In this document: positions 48,076-60,375 of the stretch, in pieces
Position numbering within the stretch: position 1 is the first letter of the stretch
Layout of the letters: each line of letters starts with the position of its first letter
NCBI GenBank assembly: GCA_016081115.2
Contig: CM071936.1
Location: 90,573,943-90,637,942 of the forward strand
DNA: 64,000 nucleotides
Direction of reading: 5' to 3'
Source of the DNA: Rehmannia glutinosa
Lineage: Eukaryota; Streptophyta; Magnoliopsida; Lamiales; Orobanchaceae
Notes under the pieces: model-generated
What the model was told of the DNA's origin: nothing
The model's input: only the letters and a program-made list of their open reading frames with translations
Databases searched by the model: none
Translations under genes and position numbers: made by a program

Positions 48076-49600
48076 GATGATTACAAACCAAAACAATTTT
48101 AACGAGGTCGATTTTGAAAACAAAACAATTTTACCTAGGTTAAAGAGAACTATCCGTTGTGAACGACAACATTCCGTGCAATAAAAACACAAGGATGGGA
48201 GTAGAGATATTCAAACACATATAGCAAATGCTCCCCTATCAACATACACAATAAGAGTTATATAGAAGCAACTTAAACATAAGCTAAAATATTAGCTTTT
48301 CGATATTGAGCTTAAGTATCAATAACTTAAAAGCTCCCCTGTCAAAGATACATCATTAGAACCGTATATAGGTCCATACTACAACCAATGGACCATGATT
48401 CATACATAACCATAATGCACCAAGTGGACTAAATATGATCCACAACTTATGGCTTTATGAAGCCATAGCTTATAGCTTCTTTTCGTTAAGCTTATCTTAG
48501 CTTTTATGAGCTAATGAGCTTATAACCTGTTTCTCCCCTTTGGAATCATCAAAAAGAATGTTAGCACGATAAATACATCATATATTCTTATCAAAGTGTG
48601 CAAGTAAACCGTGTAAAGTAAACCGATGTATCGAGCCATTTGAACATTGAAGCTTTTAAACCAAATAGAAGAGTCGAATCATACGACTTGTAGAAGCTTA
48701 TGAAAAATCATTTGATTTGCAAAAACATGATCTCTATAAATATATGAGACTTTTGAAATCGAGAGAGTCATGTAGGTGATGAATTTTTCATTGAAACGTT
48801 TTATCGAACACTTGCCTGGGGCGTCAAAAATAGAAAAAGTTATATATAGCCCTTGTAAATGAAATCAAGCCAAGTTTTTCATCATCAAATGCAATTTAAC
48901 AAATGTCAATCATCAACAATCAATAAGCTCATCACAAAAATATATGAATTGCATTAAGAAAAATAGATATAAGCCACAAACTCAAGGTTCAACCCAATTG
49001 AGCTAAAGAGAGTGAAATTCTTACCATTCGATCGGAAAGACGAGCAATGATGATGATAGTCGAGCTAGATAATCCCCAAACTATGTAATACATGCAACCA
49101 AACACATTTGAAGTGAAATGTGTGTGCAAATGTCAAAGAGGACGAAATAGAGAAGAAAAGGCCAAAATACCAAATTCGGAAACAAAAGCAATATATCCAA
49201 AAACACGGCGCAGGGGCGACCGATTGGGAGGTCAGGCGACGGCGGAGGCTAGGCTGCACTCTGGCCGACCTCGACCTCAGCCCCATTGCTTCTTTTCTGC
49301 TTTTGCGAAGTTTGATCCAAAAATCCGATTTTTCGCCCCTAAGTTTTAAGCGTGCAAAATGCAAACGAATACCTTATTCAATATACATTATGTTATAATC
49401 AAGCTCGAAATGAGGTAAAATACTCGGCGGTTAAAAAAAATCGCGAGTTATCCTTGAGACTTAATTAAACACATCTCAAGCTTTTGTTAAAAATCACAAT
49501 CCCTTAAAAAATATATCGAATCTCAATATGTTTAGTTCGATTATGACGAACCAAATTTTGAATACGAATAACCGTATAATAGATACCGAACTTGTTATCC
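48076..49600 (-). other. Y 3' non-coding region
   Basis: Between the RNase H trace and the PPT. It contains many AGCTTAT/ATAAGCT-like words (48290-48540) and a GC-rich patch (49200-49275) with degenerate CGACC/GGTCG motifs, the counterpart of the GACCGGTC units of X. No protein supported. Confidence 0.55.
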
Positions 49601-50620
49601 CGAAAAATAAGAACGTTCTAAAGCTTTGGATACAACAAGTCATAAGAAGAAGTGCCTTTCAAATATTTGAAAATTTCTTTTAATGGCACTTTTAATGAGA
49701 TTCGTTGGGATAATTTTTGAAGTCGAGCATATAGACATAAGGTATATGGAATGTCGAGTCTATAGAATAATACAAGAAGACATACCTCGAATTTGTTTGT
49801 CAACCGACATGCCTTTCTCAACCTTTGTCAATCTTTAGCCATAGAGGTTGAGATAATTCTTCTTTCTTCAATGCTTAACTCCTTCAAGAGTTCTTTTGAA
49901 ATATAACCATCTTCTTGGCATTGAATAATTTGAAGTCCAAGCAATAAATTGAGCTCCCCCATCATGCTCATCTCGAGTTCACCTAGTATCAACTTAGAAA
50001 AATATCTTGCACAAATATTCATTAGTAGCACCAAAAATATTCTCATAAATATGCACAAGTTTACAATCTTGCCCTTTTAAAAAAACAAAGAGAGTAGTAT
50101 CAACTTTACCTCTTGTAAAATCATTTAGCAAAAATAGCTAAGTCTATCATACCATACATGGGGTACTTGTTTTAAACCATACAAGGCCTTTTATAAAAAT
50201 CATTTGGCCTATAAAAATTTAAAGCCCCGGAGGTTGTTTTACATAGACTTCTTCTTGAATAAAACCATTGAGAAAATTGGATTTAACATCCATTTGGTAA
50301 AAGCTTGAAATTTTCTTAAAACAAGAATGGGCAAGTAAAATGCAAATAGCTACTAAATGTGCTATGAGTGCAAATGTTACATCAAAATCAATTACCTTCT
50401 TCTTGAAAATACCTTGAGCTACTAACCTTGCCTTAGTTCGACCAATGTTGCCTTGGTCATCGAGTTTGTTCAGAATACCCTTTTGTCTACTTCATTACTA
50501 TCATCATAGGGCATCCATTGGTCTAAGGTGTTCACAATAGAACATTTACATCCAAATGTTTTGAGGTAACAATATTTGGAGTACTTCGTTTCTCATCTAC
50601 ACAACTAAACAAACTCATTA
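49601..50620 (-). pseudogene. Y pol remnant (RT and RNase H pieces)
   Basis: Readable minus-strand pieces: FKYLKGTSSYDLLYPKL (near 49621-49690), LGELEMSMMGELNLLLGLQI (49910-49990), and RT-like text at 50100-50560 including a QP-rich loop and SNFLNGF-type text. Frames change often. Integrase core and protease were not found, so pol is deleted as well as decayed. Confidence 0.65.
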
Positions 50621-51440
50621 ATGGCATCTCTTATATAAGCAAGAAAAAATAGCCCAAGTGTAAAAACATGCTTCAATCATCAATCACAAAATATCTTTTG
50701 CAAAAGAGCATAGTAGGAATAGACACTATATATATATATATATATATAGATCATGAAGCCACATACTATACATTTAGAATATCATCAAGAGTCTAATAAA
50801 TCATACAAGTTCAAATAAGCTTAAGAAAGCTACAAAAGGTCTCTTTTGAAATTTGAGAATCCGATAGCATATAATTGAGACCTCATTTTAAAAAGTATTT
50901 GAACAAAAGTTGACAAAGCAAATATGTGCAATCAAATATCGAATAGTGCCTTTCAAAAAATCTAAAAATCCTCTTAATGGCATTTTGTATGAAATACTAT
51001 GAAAAACAAGCACATAGGCACATGGCAATACATATATCGAGTCTATAAGAGTAAGAATAACACAAGTAAATGTACTCGATAATTTAGGCCTTTTCTTGAC
51101 AAATAATGATTAAAATGGCCATTTGTGAAAATATGTAAATCCTACACAATTCTTAAAACAAATCTAGCACAAATCATAATGATAAAAGTGTAGGCTAAGA
51201 GATATCACAAGTAAGCTCATGCCATAAAAATCCATAAGAGATGATAACATACTATAGTCTTCAAAAATGCACAAGAGTTTTAAAAACATCATATAAGGTC
51301 TTTTTTTTTCAAAAATTTAAAAGCACAAATATATATTGAAGACCTTAATTAAAAATAAATATTTGAAAACTCATTTTGCAATAAAGACACAAATAAAAGC
51401 ATGCATAATAACAAAATAAAATGCATAATTAAATAGGGAG
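50621..51440 (-). other. Y interior without recognisable coding
   Basis: AT-rich, with a (TA)n run at 50727-50748. Protease and integrase would be expected here in an intact element. Confidence 0.4.
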
Positions 51441-52910
51441 ATACGGGTTACCAATTACGCCATTTCCATGGGTTGTGCCGTTCCCATTGTTGATGATATC
51501 TTCCATTTGAGAAGTCACTTTGTTGATGATGACTTCTTTGATTACTCCATTTCCAAGGTTTGTTGCCTTCCCATTGTTGAAAGTTTCTTCTTCTTTGAAA
51601 ATCATCTTGTTGATGATGTCTTTGCCATTTCAAGGATTGTGTTCTTCCCATTTTTGATTGTACCCTCTTCTTGGAAATTGGCTTTGTTGAGAATAGTTTC
51701 TCCTTCTTTGATCGAATGAAACGGTCATTTGATGCCTTCTTGGCGGTATGAATTTTCTTCGATCATTATTTCACGGTACCTAATATGACATTGTTTTGTG
51801 GTACCCTCATGTGTCGGGGTCCTTTGGGATTAGTCTTGAGACTTTTAGGTCTCCAACAATAATTAGAGCTATTTCTAGCCCGACAAGTATTTACCGTATG
51901 ACCCTTTTTACCGCAATAAAAGCATGTAATAATTCTAGGAGCATAATGACCAACGTGCTTAGAGACTTGATTCTTTTTTATGTGATTGACACCCTTAAGG
52001 CTTATGATCAAGTTCTAGTTTCAATTATTACAACAATCAACAATATTGGTCATTCTATCGGCACTCAAGTTGGATTTAGATAAATCATTTTTCAAGCAAT
52101 TTATATCCTCAACAAGAGTACTATTTTCTTTCTAAAGGTTTCTAACCTTGTCAAGAGTGGTGGTGTGAGCACATGATAGTGATTCATGGAAGTAAATAAA
52201 CTATCCTTATCATTTTTTAAAACAATGAATTCCTTTTTCAAATTTTTGTATTTAACAAGTAAGTTTTGGAATTCATCTTGTAGCTCATCATAATCATTTT
52301 GCAAATCACTATATTCATTTTGCAATTCATTGTCATAAGAAGTAGAGGTTTAGAACTTACCTCGTTTTCTTCTTCGATGCCCATGAGGCATTGTTCAACT
52401 TGTTCATCATGGGAGGTTGTAGAAGGCTTATCCCATGTTGTTGGATTTGATGTTGTATCCATTTGTGAAGTAGATGCTTTTGAGTTGCTCCTTTCATTTG
52501 CATATACTTCATAGATGGCTTCTAATTTTGCCATACTTCATGTGCCGATCGAATACCTACAACATGATCAAATTCCAAAGTGGTAAGTGAACAATGTAAA
52601 ATATTAAGAGCTTTACCATTTAAGGAGATGATTTTCTTTCTTCATCATTGAGCTTTTTGAAGCCTTTTTTGAGGTGTGTGGTGTATCTTTCATCTAATGG
52701 ATTCTCCATTAATGACGGTGTTCCAAATGTCGAACCCGCAACTTTGTAAATAGCATTCCATTCTTTCTTTCCAAAATATAAATTTTTGGAATCAAACCGA
52801 GGTGGCTTGGTGGTGGAGGTGCCGGAAAGATGAGCTTCGTGAGCCGACGATCGTTTCTCTTCACTCGCGATGTGAAACGAGCTTGCCAAAGAGTTTGGCT
52901 CGATACCACT
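51441..52910 (-). pseudogene. Y gag (frameshifted)
   Basis: N-terminus at 52620-52910: KPPRFDSKNLYFGKKEW, then LDERYTTHLKKGFKKLNDEE and, after a frame change, ALNILHCSLTTLEFDHVVG (copia gag). Acidic Ser/Thr linker (52238-52534). Coiled coil NEYSDLQNDYDELQDEFQNL (52101-52325). Zinc knuckle CFYCGKKGHTVNTC (51880-51925). The end (51448-51651) has two imperfect repeats rich in Gln, Trp and Arg (NFQQWEGNKPWKW, RYHQQWERHNPWKW), probably RNA-binding. It is broken into at least four frames. Confidence 0.8.
52897..52908 (-). other. Primer-binding site of Y
   Basis: Minus strand TGGTATCGAGCC, two bases after the 5' LTR. It differs from the initiator-Met tRNA PBS TGGTATCAGAGCC by loss of an A in CAG. 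Confidence 0.8.
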
Positions 52911-54403
52911 TGTAAGTCCAAGCGCCACGATAATCTGAGGGGGGTGAATAGATTATCTCCATCTTTTTTTGGATTTCGCCCTCTTTTCAAGTGAATGCTC
53001 AAACACAATAATAAAGGTGCAGAATGTAAACAACACACGCCGATTTAAAGAGGTTCAACCCACCTCAGGGCCTAATCCTCTACCACCCCAAAGATATCAG
53101 GGACGGATTTCAAAAAGAAAAAGATTTTATTAATTTACCACAAATTAATACAACACCAACGCATAACAACACCTTGAAGAGCACCACACTCTTCTTCAAC
53201 ACCACCTTTGAGATTACCACAATCTCTTCTTGAAGATTACCACAATCTCCAACGGCACCTTGTGAAGATTACCACAATCTTCAACCTTGAAGAATACCAA
53301 ATTCTTCAACACCTCAACAAGAAAATTACCACAATCTTCTTACACCTAACACCTAGATCACCCAAGTGTGCTCTTACCACAAGAACACTCACAAAAGGAT
53401 ATCTTGTGTTGAATGATAACCCAAAAATTCAAGATTACAACTCGATAATTGATAATACAATAAAGTGCAAGTGTAATCAAGAATAGCCTTGCACTCAAGG
53501 ATGTGAAAGTGAATAGCTAGGCAAATTACAACAAGAAATAAGACAATGTAAGAACAAGTGTATTCTTGAGTGTATCTTGTTGTGTTGTAGTTTTTTCTCT
53601 CTTGTTGTGTTGCTTCAATTCTTCCTCTATTTATAGGAGATGATTGATACTTGATGGGCTCCTCTTGGAATCTGATTTCTACAAAAATTGCAATTAAAAT
53701 CAAGATTATAGTCGTTAGAAATCAATCCCACAATTTAGGAAAAAGTCGTCACGCACAACGGTTAGAATTTTGTGTCAAAGCATAGGGCGACCGATCGCAC
53801 GTAAATAGAAGTTTGAAACATGTCGCAGCAAATTAACACAGGATGCACTGGTCGGTCGAGGCACTCCTCGACCGTCAAGGCTAGGCGACCGGGTTGCCGA
53901 CCAAAAATCGAAGGACCAAAGTTTCCTTTGATGTTTTGCTCCTGTGCACGTCGCCGCTTTAATCGACCGGCCGATCGCCTAAAATCAATGTTGTCCGATT
54001 TTTGACTAAAAATAAACCTCAAGAAATACTCCGAAAAATTCGTAAAAACATTTTAAACCGATCGGGAGTATTTAGGACAACATTAGAAATAAAGTCTTGA
54101 AGAAATAAAACATTTACACAAAAAGTGTTGTCCGATATAAATTCCAATAAATACTCCAAAAAATAGTAGAAACATTTTAGATCAATTGGGAGTATTAGGA
54201 CAACATAGTTTCAATGTAAAAACCCATTGACTTAAAACATTAAATGTGTTGTCCAATTTTATATCGAAAATAAACTTGAGGAAATACTCCAAAAATATTA
54301 AAACCATTTTAAATCATTTAGGAGTATTTGGACAACCTTTAAAAACATTGTTTTGGTGTAAAATCAAAATCATCAAAATCATGATAGAACCATTTATCAA
54401 ACA
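52911..54403 (-). mobile_element. 5' LTR of Y
   Basis: 1493 bp. TATAAATA on the minus strand near 53629-53636. The same hairpin units lie at 53205-53340. Pairs with 46563-48061. Confidence 0.9.
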
Positions 54404-56330
54404 GACTGCTTAGATTAATGGAGGCCCTTCGCAGTTGAGACTTCCTCGGGTAAGAAAGGTGAAGAAGAAATGCCTCCCCTCGAAGAGTCCACCGGGCGAG
54501 AAAATAAGTGGTTTGCATGACTCTCAAGAACATTTCTCTGTGGAGTTTTGGACACGTATGACGGTTCTAGTCGCCCCAAAAGATAAACCTCAAGAGTGAC
54601 CAAGCCGTTGAGAGGCATTGGCAACTCAAGAGAAAGAAACCACTAATACCAATGACATTGTCAAAACAGCCAAGGATCGCCTAACACACCAGCACAAGAT
54701 GCCGAGGATGCCTAAAAGCCGAGGCACACAGAAAGCGTGGCAAATCTCAAGGGAAAGTGGTAAAGCTCCTGGCGAGGCGGGGAGAAATTCCCATATTCCC
54801 CCGATGATCGTTTTTGGAGAGTACTTTCTGCTTGTGGTGGAAGTACCTTTAGAGATGAAATGGCCGAGAATATAAGGTATACTATCAACATCCGTACAAG
54901 AACGGGTACCGCTTTTTTGATTTCAATGCTATATGGCCCGAGGAGCACACAAGAACCCGACTTCCGAAAGCATTCAATGCCATCTCGTGGCCGAGATTGA
55001 AAATATGGAAAAGGGATTTGGCAAGATTGAACCAAAGGGGTTGGACAACAGAGCGACCGTGAGAGATATTGAGGGATCAGACCGAGAATTAGGGAATGGA
55101 CAACCCAGACAAAAGCACTCAGGCGTGAGCAAGTCACCTACTTCAAGTCTTTATTTGCTAAAATAGTGATATGGAGCACATAAAATGCCAAGTTTCAACA
55201 GAGACAGAGGGATCATATCCAGGATAGACCAGTACCACACAAAAACTAATATGCAGCTTGTTGAAAAACAACATATGGCAGACCTTCTAAAATAGAAGCC
55301 AACATTCAAATTGAGATGGTGGTTATGCAAACAGAAATGAAGTTAATGGCAGCTGAGATGAAGGCTCTACGGTCAGAATTTAGAACAACACACTCCGCAA
55401 GTCAAAAGAAGATGGACTTGACAAACAAGAAACTGGATCTTATCCCTGAGATCCTCACTGACTCTCCCTCCTGGTGATGAAGCCAGAAAGAGGGAAAATA
55501 GTAGTAAAGGGGAAGGTAGTGATGTGAAGATACCACCCCTGAATATCATGCTTGCAAAAACCTTCCAAATTGGCTCAGCCACCGCCTCACTTCTAAGCCA
55601 CCGCCCAAGGTCTATCAAATTTAAAAATAAATTAACTTAACTTTCAAGAAGATAAGAGCTGAGATAGAAGCTGATTTTGCCAAGGTTGAAGAAAGGCAGC
55701 ATGGCAGGATAGAAAGCTTAAGAGCAAAGTTCGATGGTCCCCCAGCTGGATTATTGAAGGACTGTCCAACAGTGAAGCCCCCTCGGGAGTTAACTGTCCC
55801 AGATGCAGGATCTGAGCCAAGATCCTTAGAGGAATTTCTAACGCTTACATCAGAAGGATTTTTCAAGAAAATGACTCTACCAGAGGCATGGGACTTGTAT
55901 TGGGAAAAGGGTTTAGAGTTATGTCAAATAGCCGAGAAGCAGCAGACTTTAGTAGCCAAAGCAAACTTCAAGGGCACAACCTGTGTAGTACACTCTAAGA
56001 GGAGCATCACAGACTGAAGGGAATGGGAAGGATTGGTCAAGGTAGAAGAGGTAGAGACATGAGAAGCTCCCACCACCAAGGCCTAAAGATATTCGATATG
56101 TTGATCTCCATAAGAAAAGGCCGACATACTGGTCAATCGATAAACTATCAAAAGAGAGATGAATAAGAGAAGAGGAAGCAAGGAGAAGGCAAGAGGAAGA
56201 AAATGCTGTGCTTGGATCAAGAATGGAGAGAAAGATAAAGTAGGGAAGACCTCAGTCAGAAAAAGCCTATGAAAAGAAAGATGAGGAGGATAGGAAGAGG
56301 AAGAGAGTCAAGAAAACAGAGGAGAGCATA
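54404..56330 (+). pseudogene. Third ORF of Z, part 3
   Basis: Continues the Z frame after Y. Pieces include PPLEESTGRENKW near 54475, VFGEYFLLVVEVPLEMKW (54810-54865), a helical heptad-like stretch IEMVVMQTEMKLMAAEMKAL (55310-55365), MDLTNKKLDLIPEILTDSP, and KKMTLPEAWDLYWEKGLELC (55865-55925). The end is Arg/Glu/Lys-rich (56160-56330). Coiled-coil character fits Sirevirus env-like proteins, but no family is recognised. Many stops are present. Confidence 0.55.
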
Positions 56331-56602
56331 CAGGAGGATACTCGATCAGTTATATGAAGTATCAAGCATTGAAGACTTAACCCCTTCATGTTGTATTTTA
56401 CTTAATTGTAAATACACACACTTGTAAGTATCCAGATATGCCTGATGAAAACTGATGCCTGATACCTTGTATTTCCTTTACATTGTAAAAGCTCAGAAGT
56501 GCAAAGAATGATATGTTCAATAAAACGACATATTCAATACAATCATTCTTTATTTTCGCACTATTTTTACTTTGTAATTTTTATTTAAGTTTTGGCATCA
56601 TC
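56331..56602 (+). other. Z 3' untranslated region
   Basis: Non-coding, AT-rich, between the third ORF and the PPT. Confidence 0.55.
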
Positions 56603-56616
56603 AAAAAGGGGGAAAT
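56603..56616 (+). other. Polypurine tract of Z
   Basis: AAAAAGGGGGAAAT preceded by GGCATCATC, directly before the 3' LTR: the Sirevirus-type PPT signature. Confidence 0.85.
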
Positions 56617-57745
56617 TGTTGGGAAAATTTTTGTACAAAGTTTTGATGATACCATGTAAAAATTAGATTCGGAATTTGGCACCCCCAATTCAAATGTAAT
56701 TCAACTTGTAATAGATAGGTTCTATATGTTTATTTGCTGCCAAGTTGAAGAATTGCGATTCAATCAAGATCCAAATAAGACCCACCGTGGCACTTTGAGT
56801 AAAGTAAAGTGAAGGTTCACCAAGTGATAGAAAAGTTGTCTTAGTCACTGATCGACAAGAAAGTCATTCCCAAATAATTGACTTGACTGCTTGGGCGGGT
56901 ATTGCAACAGACACGATCAAAGAAAGCTGAAAGAGATCCATTGTCAAGCAAAGTCAAGGTTTCACGAAATAGTACGTGTTAGACGCCACAACAAAGTTGT
57001 TTTATCGAAATAGTGCAAAAAGCAAGGAGCCAATGGATGTAATTTAAAAACGCAGAGTTCAAGGAAAAAGGTCAGCAGAAAGCATTAAATTCGTACGCTT
57101 CCATCAATGCTTCATGACAAGACAAGCCAACAACTACGGTGTAGTTGAACAAAATGTCTATCTCTTAAAAGTTCGATTTAGAGAGTGAACTTATTCTTCT
57201 TCCTTTTCTTTCATCAACAAGAGAGTTCAAAAAAGAGAGGAGCGAAGATATGGACATATTTTCAAAACATGCATTATAAAAAAGATTGAAGATTCATTTG
57301 AGAGAAGGTTACCAAGATTACAAGCATGCAAGCATTCAAGCAAATAACCCGCAAAGAAAAATATCTCTCATGTATTCAAAGAACATCCTCAAGCCGAAAC
57401 TCAAGGAAATGGATCCAACACACTCAATGAAGGAAAGACAACTTCATCTGTTGAAGAGGAAAAATTTGTTATCAAGAAAAAGGGGTCTACTCTCCAAGGT
57501 TGAATGAGGTGTAGTCGTGTTCCGTGATCGAACTGCAGCTTTGAATCGTTGAAGGGATAAGTGATCAAGTCCAGGCAAACAAGAAGGCAGAAACCTGCTT
57601 GGGAGAAGTCGAGTCCAGTGAGCAATTAGATGTATGATCAAAGTTGACTTGATCGTTACCATTTTGTAACCAAGTCAAGTTACATTAGCTGGTTCCTCCA
57701 GTGATTGAGAAGAGTGGGATTAGAGGAATTACCCCATCCGAACCA
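56617..57745 (+). mobile_element. 3' LTR of Z
   Basis: Starts TGTTGGGAAAATTT. Compared with the 5' LTRs it has about 75 extra bp (roughly 57165-57250) just upstream of the TATA box (TATAAAAAAG from 57275). Alignment with the 5' LTRs stops near 57745; the LTR may run on to about 57970, but no CA end with a GACGG target repeat was found. Confidence 0.75.
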
Positions 57746-59100
57746 CTATAATTGCTTGTGTCTATTACTTTCATCACACTTACTTTCTTGCATATCTTTA
57801 TATCTCATGATCATTGAATTGCTAAAGTCTACTATGATAACCCGCTAAGACAAGTGTTGAAAAAAACGTATTCAAAACTAAGTGGTGAAGTTTTCCATTA
57901 AAAACGATATTTTAAAGTTAAAGAATAAACATCTGCTATACTATCAACAATAATCATTGATCTGAGGTAACTTTGATGCGAGCCAACTTAATCGTCCATT
58001 CAAGACTTAGCCGACTTGAGTCAACTCTAAATTGTTAAAAGGACTAAAATTAATAGTGGTAAAGTTTATTCAACCCACTCTCTAAGCTTTTACTTGTCAC
58101 CCGTCTAGACTACAGACAGATAATAATGATGAGCCATAAGTTGGGAAATTAATGTTAAAGCTAAAACCAATTATTACGCTGTGGAATTGAAGAGGAGCTA
58201 CAGCTTAATACAAAAATATATAGAATAATAATATAGAATCGATCTAAGTATGTGTTAAGTCCACTTGTTGGATAATCGAGTAGGTTCCATGAGGGGTGAC
58301 AACAAATTTTGGAAAAGTGCAGCTAAAATATTTTCTAACATTAGACACCAAATTGCCAACCTAATTGGAACATTTATTACATCTGCTTTGAGCCAATGCA
58401 TTTTGCCTAAAAAAAGCTTCAACGAGTGCAAAAATAACACCAAACATTATCAATTGTGTAATTCAAAAAAGAAAAGAGAGAAAAATAATGGCAGAGTGGT
58501 TCCTATAAGTGTGTGTTTTGAGTGAAGAAAAAGAAAGAAAAACTAGTAGAATTTTTCTTTCTCACCCAAAATAGCATTCATATTTTTCTAGTAGTTAAGT
58601 TGAGTAACTTGAAATAATTTGTGTATCCCGTATTTTTAGGGAGAAATTCCGTAGTTTCCCATCGCACATTCAACGGAGAATTTATCCTGACCACGGTCTT
58701 GTTTTACCGATTTGAGTTTTCCACGTGAAACCTTGTGGTGTTATTTTACCTTACATTATATTTGGTATTCTTTCGTTTTGTTCCCATTTAATCCAAACCC
58801 AAGTGGGAAAATAATTTTCTGCTTTTGCGGTTGACATCATTTATTTCAGCACTCTTCCCCAATAAGTGGTATTACAAACCAAGTTGTTGCGCGATTAAAA
58901 ACAAGAGGAATCACATCTATTTGGTGGGATGTTCAAACTCAATCTGGGATTCAACTACATGTTTAGTGTGAATTTTGCATGTATTTTGGGTGACTTTGGC
59001 TATAATAAGTTGATAAACATGCATTACCTTAGTAATATGGGTCGTGTTCTCGTGATGTGGAAAAAGATATTACGCTTTGCTCGCTTTCAGAAAATCACTA
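57746..59100. other. Region between Z and the gypsy element
   Basis: No gene found. The first 200 bp may still belong to the Z LTR. The rest is AT-rich, with a short 80-codon frame (58929-59171) of no recognised family. Confidence 0.4.
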
Positions 59101-60375
59101 TTTTTGTAACCCTTTGTGGCACCGAGCATTGCAATATTAGAAACCTTGTGAATCGTGGAAAATATATGTGAACATGAGTACACGCAAGTGAGTTGATAAC
59201 AGAAAATTCCTGAATTAAGAGTTAAAATGACCACACACGGGCAAAATTTATGCGTTGTAAAACACTGGGCAAAGGCCGGGCCGTACGGTTTGAAAGAAAT
59301 TGATATTCGTTCGGCATGACACACGGTATTTATGCGTACGCACCAGTCGCGGCGGGTCGTGAAAATTGATATTTGCACGGGCTCGCCACGCGTTTGCCGT
59401 CAAATCCCCAAAATCGACATCACATTGACCCAGTTTTGCCTAAACACCATATAAAAACCAAAACGGCTGCCATTACAAGAAGGAAAGGCCGAGAGAGGAC
59501 CATAGAAAGAGAGCAAAAAGAATCTTTCAAACAAGGAAGAATCAAGAGAAGAATTGGGTTGCATTCGGAGCTTGAGGATTGAAGATAAATCGAGAGATTA
59601 TGGATATCCCTAAGCTTTCTCACTTCCTTTGTATCTTTACCTTCGCTTGAGCTTGATATGAACATGAACAATTTGTTCTAGGAGTTGTTTGTACATCATG
59701 TGTAGCTAAACATCTTGTGATTCAATTCGAAAGTGAGATTAATCGACTTATCGATGTTTTTAATCTTAGTTGAAGTTATTATTTTAAGCCTATTTGAGTA
59801 CTTTTCTTAACCTTGTTTTATCACTTGACCAATGATTTAGTATGTTTGATATATTGATTCATAATTCGAGAGATGAGCTCTCAATACTAGATCTTGAGTA
59901 CTTGACACATAAATATTTGCATAATTGAGAAATTTCAGGATATTTGAGAGGACATTTGATATTTGGTGCTTTGGGACTTTGTGTATCTTTATGTTGAGTA
60001 GAGATGCTAGCATAGATATTTCTAATCCACATTTTATATACTTCGGAGAGAGAGGATAAAATACGTTTGTGATCAGTTTTATAGGGGAATATTGATAATA
60101 ACTTTGACTTTGATCAAATCGATAACTAGAGAGATATTAATCGAAACCATAACCCGGGAATCCATCCATTCTCTTGATCTTTCAATCTTTACTCTTGCTT
60201 TGTATTTGTGTGGAAAATCTTATCTTAGCTTCACAATAACATTCCATTTTCAATCGCCTAAATAAAAAAATATTAATATTTTGATTTCCCAATACTTAGT
60301 AGATTAATTCATTAGTCCTCTGGATACGACCTTTGCCACTTATTCTATAAATTACACCGCATACTTGTGGTAAAG
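59101..60375 (+). mobile_element. Probable 5' LTR of a Ty3/gypsy (Athila-like) element
   Basis: Contains a TATAAAA box (59450-59456), then a transcribed leader. Near the end, CTCTGGATACGACCTTTGCC and a stretch ending at ACTTGTGG resemble the LTR 3' ends of plant gypsy elements. The left boundary is a guess. No standard Asp-tRNA PBS (TGGCGCC) was seen downstream. Confidence 0.45.

Larger units (their letters stand above)
46563..54403 (-). mobile_element. Copia element Y (Sirevirus-like), two LTRs
   Basis: Minus strand: 5' LTR 52911-54403, PBS, gag, partial pol, PPT, 3' LTR 46563-48061. Ends are TGTTTGATAAATGG and GGACTTACA. The flanks share only GAC of the expected 5-bp repeat (GAGAC left, GACTG right). 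The LTRs are very similar to each other apart from small indels and CAG/CG-type differences, so Y appears younger than X or Z. The protease and most of the integrase are absent. Confidence 0.88.
33397..57745 (+). mobile_element. Sirevirus-like Ty1/copia retrotransposon Z, with nested insertions
   Basis: Order: 5' LTR (33397), gag, protease trace, integrase, RT, RNase H, an extra 3' ORF, PPT (56603-56616) and 3' LTR (56617). The CATCAAAAAGGGGGAAATTG context before the 3' LTR and the env-like third ORF are typical of Sireviruses. X (42081-46226) and Y (46563-54403) sit inside the third ORF; without them the element is about 12 kb. The 5-bp target repeat GACGG before the 5' LTR was not found after the 3' LTR, whose end is unclear. 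Confidence 0.8.

Noticed and set aside
46563..54403. A clean 5-bp target-site duplication for Y.
   Set aside because: Only GAC is shared between the flanks (GAGAC / GACTG). Longer matches require moving the LTR end away from its TG/CA.
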